Part shown: in pieces, positions 59,339 to 64,000 of the stretch
Position numbering within the stretch: the first letter of the stretch is position 1
Layout of the letters: every line of letters begins with the position of its first letter
Assembly: GCA_003260075.1 (NCBI GenBank)
Contig: QLIY01000312.1
Coordinates: 62,001 to 126,000 of the forward strand
Reading direction: 5' to 3'
Length of the DNA: 64,000 nt
Source of the DNA: Phallusia mammillata
Lineage: Eukaryota > Chordata > Ascidiacea > Phlebobranchia > Ascidiidae
Notes under the pieces: generated by a model
The model's database searches: none
Told to the model about the DNA's origin: nothing
Seen by the model: the letters and a program-made list of their open reading frames with translations, nothing else
Position numbers and translations under genes: made by a program

Positions 59339-59396
59339 TGACGTCACTTCAGGCTGTGACGTAGGTAGTGACGTAACAGCGGTATTGCTGACGTAA
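59339..59396. promoter_or_regulatory. Cluster of four TGACGT (CRE/ATF-like) sites
   Basis: TGACGTCA at 59339-59346, TGACGTAG at 59357, TGACGTAA at 59369 and TGACGTAA at 59389, all within 58 bases on the + strand. The first is a full palindromic CRE. It lies beyond the 3' end of the 60-64 kb gene, so its target, if any, is not evident. Confidence 0.4.
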
Positions 59397-59672
59397 CAAT
59401 ACCGAGCGCAACAGCCGTCCGATTATCGTTTGTCGATTTGAACTGTCTAGGAATGTACGATGCTCATCATGAGATCATCACGCCGTGATATGGACAAGAT
59501 CGTGATAGATTCATTTCACACAAGACAAAAATTTGGATTGGAGTCTTCGGAGCATCGTCTCGATCATATGAACTCATTATGAGACACCGGTTCACGAGGT
59601 GATTCTTGATCCGTGAGTCTACTCTCTGCAAATAGAAATGATGTAAATTCATGAAATAAGGACAATCTAGTC

Positions 59673-60021
59673 CAGGGGTTCTTAACCAGGGGTACATGTA
59701 CCCCTTGGGGGTACGAAGCAACAAAGTAGGGGGTATGACAGTCAGTGTGAAATTATACATTATTTAGGCATATTTGTATAGAATGCATAACAAGTTACTT
59801 TGTTATGTGTAGTTGATTTTAATTGCCTGATTGTTGGTGTTCTGTAAATTTTGTTGAACTTACAAGACTGTTTTAATGCATGCATTCAACATGTAAGTTA
59901 TAAATACACTGAGATTAATTCCCATTATTGTTTGCTTCTGTCGGCCATTGTAGAGAGGGGGTACGAGAAAATATCATGAAAGCTCAAGGGGTACAAGCGC
60001 TAAAAAGGTTAAGAAACACTG
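59673..60021. mobile_element. hAT-like element, 349 bp
   Basis: Ends CAGGGGTTCTTAACC and GGTTAAGAAACACTG, with exact 8-base target duplication ATCTAGTC (59665-59672 and 60022-60029). The interior GGGGGTACGAAGCA and GTCGGCCATTGTAGAGAGG is shared with 30248-30515. Non-autonomous. Confidence 0.92.
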
Positions 60022-60214
60022 ATCTAGTCAGACTTAATAAGCAGAGAAATTACATGTGAAAATATAGTTTCGAAACACATCGCCCAGTCAAGTTCTAAAA
60101 AGTAACACTTACATTTCAATTGAAAAGTTCGAAGGAACGTATCGAATAATATGGAAAAAGGAGTAGAGGAATCTACATCGGTTCAAAGAGACTACAGTTT
60201 TGTACAAGTCTTAC

Positions 60215-63200
60215 CTTTTCTGGTTGTAAGCAGCAGGATATACAGCAGCTGCCACCGCTTCGCCGTTTGCCGCGATCACTGCGGTTGGTGGAATTGCACC
60301 TGAAAAATATAAACAAACTTAGTACAAACGCGTCAAAGTCTAACATTGCGTGGACACATAAATCAACATCCCAAGACTCTGAAATATTTGTGCGTACATG
60401 GACACGGTAAAAGTCGAAGAGGGGGGGCAAGACTGCAATATGGGCATAGAATTATACACGCAGTGAATGGCACATCACTCGTGGAGCTAATTCGATGCTG
60501 CCCGAACAGACAGAATTGGTAACGAATATGTGACAACGTTTTTAAAACCCAACTAACACCAGTTTAAAATAAATCAAAATGCTGACAACCACATACCAGT
60601 ATAGGGATAATGTTGATGTGGTGGGATAAACTGGTTAAATGGGACTCCCTCGTGAATGTGATGGTGCGTGTGTAAATGCCGCTGGGTGGGCGGCGAGGGT
60701 ATCCTCTGGTCGCTGGGGTTTGTCGTGGGAATTCGGTTGGGGCCGGGTGCCAGGGCTAGGGCTTGTTTAGGGTCCGGACTGGGACTCGTCTTACGGGAGG
60801 GTGGGCCTATAACAACACATAACTCAGTTTGATTGTATTGTTAAAGCTTGAACTGTGTGAAAGCTACATATAACAATACTTAGCTCAGTTTAATTGTATT
60901 GTTTTGGCTTGAAATGTGTAAAAGTTGCATATAACAACACATAGCTCTTACTTACCTTCTCTTGGTCTGTCCTTGGGCAAGTTGTAATGGGAATCTGGTT
61001 GTTCAACTCTAGTTCGGTCCTCTTTTGGCGATCTGCAAGTACACAGCATAATTTTGAACGATCAAATCGATGGTAAAACAACAACATCCCTGGTAGTCGA
61101 AAAAAAACTACAGAAAAATGTTGTTCGTTGGAAACAATACACGAACCTTGGGACGGGCGGCGGTATTTCTTTTGGTTCTTTTAAAGGCGGCGACTGTTTA
61201 CCGTGTCCAGAAGGCTGGGAGCCGGGTGGGACCCAACCTTGCTGTGCGGGATAAATTGGGGCACCAGCGGGGTAAACATAACCTGTGCATAAGATTTCAA
61301 TTAAAAAAAAACACTTTAATAACGAACAAAAAACTTTGCTAATCAAAAATAGTAATGTTTTTCATTACTATTCCTTGTTTTATAGAAAAAAGAGGTAGCA
61401 ATGAATTTACCTGGCATGGGGTAGGGTACCCCTCTGTAAGGGGGTCTCGAGGGGTCGTACAGACCGGGGTACGGGCCACCAGGGGCTGCGGGGTAATATT
61501 GAAGATGACTGGGACTCTCAGCAGGGGACCGATAAATTCCACCTGGAACGTCCTTTGGCTGAAATTAAAATGAAAAAGGTTCAGTAATAAATAAAAATGA
61601 AAGGCAAGGGCCCAAAGAAAGCAAGAAATACGAAGGTGCCGTAAAATGACAAGATGAAAAAAGAAAGAGAAAAATAAAGAGTAAGAAAGGGGCAGAGATA
61701 ACGGAAAAAATATGAAAGAAAAACAAATAACATCCCAAATTTATGAAATCATTAAGTCATATATCCGTATGAATTGAGATAAATATACTAATTGAATCAT
61801 CAATAAATATAAGGTTCATTACAGTCTTTATGCACCAAGCAATCAACTGGGAGATTCTGGTTTAAAGTTTCAATATACTGTATTATTAACGCAGCTTGAT
61901 CAAAACTGTCTTCATTGCTACCTTTTCTGGACTTCTTCCTTCACGCTGTTGCGGAGTAGGAGTCGATTGCTTCCTGAGAGGAGTAGTCTTCTGCTCCTCT
62001 TTTACCTCCATCCTCCTCGGAACTGGAGGGGGATGACGCTCTCCTGACTCTGATCTTCTGTGTCCGCTGGGTCCGGCTCCGGGGTTAGCGGAATGGGTGC
62101 GGGGTTGGGACCCAGGAGTGGGTATTTGGTTTGGGTGATGTGACGGCTGGGGCGACTTGTAACGGGTGATGGGTTGTTGGTGGGGGTGCTGGGGATGCAC
62201 CGGGGTCGGAAAAGGGGACTTGTCCTTATTTGGCTGAAAGAAAAAAGTTGCATTGTGAAAGGTGAAATACACAACTACAAAAAACTGTCATTGTGATTTT
62301 AGTTTTTAATCACGAAAATAATCAATCTCATACAAAGCTTTTTTATACTGTGAGACTGCAATAAAAAAATCGGCCGCGCTGTTATGTACATTTTATTGCC
62401 TTTTTTAAAATAAGATCGATTTTAGTCCGACATGTTTTTCTCTGCAGCCATTGTTTCAAATAATTTGCACTTATTTTAACTGAAAGTGCGTGATTTCGGC
62501 TCTAAAACAAGCCTTGCAGAGATTTGTAGTGTCGTTGCTTATTATAGAGTTTTTCCACATCTACAAACAAGCACTATGTTTTAAATTATATTACCTGATT
62601 CGGAAACGGTGAGATGGATCCAGTCGAATGACGTTGTTTTGCCTGATTCGCCACCCACAGGGCTGTTTTCTCGTGAGAACTCTCGGCTGGAGAAGACGGC
62701 GGGGCGACCTTAGTGACCTCGGGCTTGATTGGGAGTTTTTCTGCAAGTTCTGCGGGCTTTCGTGGTCGATTTTCCGGCGGTTTTTGCTGCTGTTGGTGTT
62801 GTTGCAAAGCTTGCTGCTGTTGTGCCATTTGTTGTTTCTGGTAGTCTTGCAACATCAGTTGTTCGTACGTTCTGAAGGTTTTTAAATACATTTGTCAAAA
62901 ACCTATTATTTAGTCCAAAACTGTCTATCTCGATGCCTATTTATTAAGACGAAATATATCTTTCTATTATTAAAAGAAACGATTTATGCTTATTATCTGT
63001 TTTTATAAAACAGTTCAATATTATACTGATCAGAAGCAAGAATCTTTCTTTTATACATTTCATTGTCTGCGGGAGATTCGTTAAATAACAAAACTGTTTC
63101 AGTTAGTCCAAAACTTACACAATTTTTGTACAAATGTGCTAAACAATTTCACAAAAATATATAATTTAATTTACCTCTGCTGGGCGGCCAAAATTTGATG

Positions 63201-63853
63201 GGGGTGAAAACTTCCCTGGGTTGGGTCAAATCCTGCTGCCGCCGCCGTTCCAAGCAGGTACGCGTAGGGGTACATTGGGGGCATATGCTGGGCGAGTAAA
63301 GCTTGGGGGTTGGCCGCTGCAAATTGGGGATCACTGGGAGTCTTCGCTTGGCGTTCAGCCTCTCGCTGACCCACAGGTCCCTCTTTTAGTCGAGGTCTGG
63401 GCGGGCTTTGGGGACGCGGACGCATCCTTGGCTCTTCACTCTGCCGTGCGCCCTCTGCTGGTGACATTGATCGCATTGAAGCTGTCTCTGGGTGGCGCTG
63501 TGACTCCGCCACCGGTGTTTTGGTTCGCGACGTCGGCAAGCGATATTCGCTCGAAATTGTATTCATTACTTTTTCTTGCATTTTCATCATTGGCGACTCG
63601 AGATGATCGACGCTGGCCCGCGGTTTCATATCAGGGTATTTCTGGCGGTAATTCCCATCATGATCAGCTACGTCACCAGTCGAACTTCTTTGCTTCGCTG
63701 GAGCTTGCTCTGCGTTGCGACTTCCAGCAAGTTTGTTGTTGTTATTGCGGTTGCTCGAGGAGTTAGTCGGGGAATGGGCTCTGGAAGCCCGCAGTCGGTC
63801 TTGTGCCTGAGCCGATACTGCTGTCTGAGGCTTATGTGGATCCGGGAAAGGAT

Positions 63854-63910
<57 letters not shown>

Positions 63911-64000
63911 ATTATGAGTAGCGGGGGCTGCTGAACTCGCAACAGCCGTTACCATCCCTGGAACTTTTCTTGGACCCATTGGGTGCTGGGTAAAGCTTTG
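60215..64000 (-). CDS. Pro/Gln/His-rich nuclear-type protein, 3' exons (partial)
   Basis: Exons on the minus strand with consistent phases: 64000(+)-63175, 62871-62595, 62233-61922, 61558-61411, 61282-61147, 61032-60956, 60806-60597, 60299-60215. The protein is low-complexity: TQHPMGPRKVPG near the right edge, MPPMYPYAYLLG and HPHQILAAQQR, then RTYEQLMLQDYQKQQMAQQQ with a polyglutamine helix, EKTALWVANQAKQRHS, proline- and SP-rich stretches, YPAAPGGPYPGLYD, QRHLHTHHHIHEG, and an Ala/Val-rich end (AIPPTAVIAANGEA). No TM segment or signal is seen. The composition fits a transcriptional co-regulator; the RHLHTHHH motif and Tyr/Pro-rich tail recall the C-terminal half of ZNF608/609-type proteins, but that is a weak memory-based suggestion. 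A 55-base C run at 63856-63910 interrupts the first exon and breaks the frame. The final exon is unresolved: splicing to 59632 gives a stop after two codons. Confidence 0.75.
63856..63910 (+). repeat. 55-base pure C run inside an exon
   Basis: Poly-C inside the first visible exon of the minus-strand gene. The flanking coding frames (AVASSAAPATHN on one side, HPFPDPHKPQTAVSAQAQ on the other) are both plausible but not joined in frame, so an unknown length of coding sequence may be missing. Confidence 0.85.

Noticed and set aside
59467..59760. Possible last exon of the 60-64 kb gene
   Set aside because: Acceptor TTTGCAG before it gives a stop after two codons; a shifted acceptor gives about 55 unremarkable residues. 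Neither is supported enough to annotate.

Overview
This is animal genomic DNA: AT-rich, with intron-containing genes (GT-AG introns, one GC-AG candidate) and many small DNA-transposon derivatives. The gene content suits a marine invertebrate deuterostome, most likely a tunicate such as Ciona, but that placement is inference and rests on no diagnostic marker. Exons were found by reading splice sites and checking phase by hand.

Layout. (1) 4.26-15.5 kb, + strand: the 3' ten exons of an organic-anion transporter (SLCO/OATP family), from about TM5 through the Kazal-like extracellular loop to the stop; the 5' exons lie upstream of the window. (2) 18.4-28.5 kb, - strand: three tandem three-exon genes of a family resembling Pfam DUF3605, with conserved intron positions and phases. 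A decayed Ty3/gypsy-type gag fragment lies between copies 2 and 3, bracketed by a 330-base inverted repeat. (3) 33-57 kb: a cluster of single-exon seven-transmembrane genes, three on - (33.2, 36.7 and 56.1 kb), three on + (40.6, 44.3 and 47.4 kb), plus one decayed fragment near 54.8 kb. I do not recognise the family. Some copies carry frameshifts, a nonsense codon or scrambled order, partly at homopolymer joins. (4) 60.2-64 kb, - strand: the 3' exons of a large Pro/Gln/His-rich, probably nuclear protein whose 5' end is outside the window.

Between genes lie hAT-type non-autonomous transposons with 8-base target duplications, pogo-like repeats, and a dispersed short repeat carrying a hammerhead-ribozyme-like core (8.7-9.4 kb and 12.0 kb); a separate hammerhead/Penelope-like motif is at 58.3 kb.

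Assembly caution: the window holds nearly 40 runs of pure G or C. Many are flanked by direct copies of the same sequence. Every run of 8 or more is G up to 34.3 kb and C from 39.4 kb on. They look like assembly joins and they break several reading frames, so 'pseudogene' calls that depend on them should not be read as biology.
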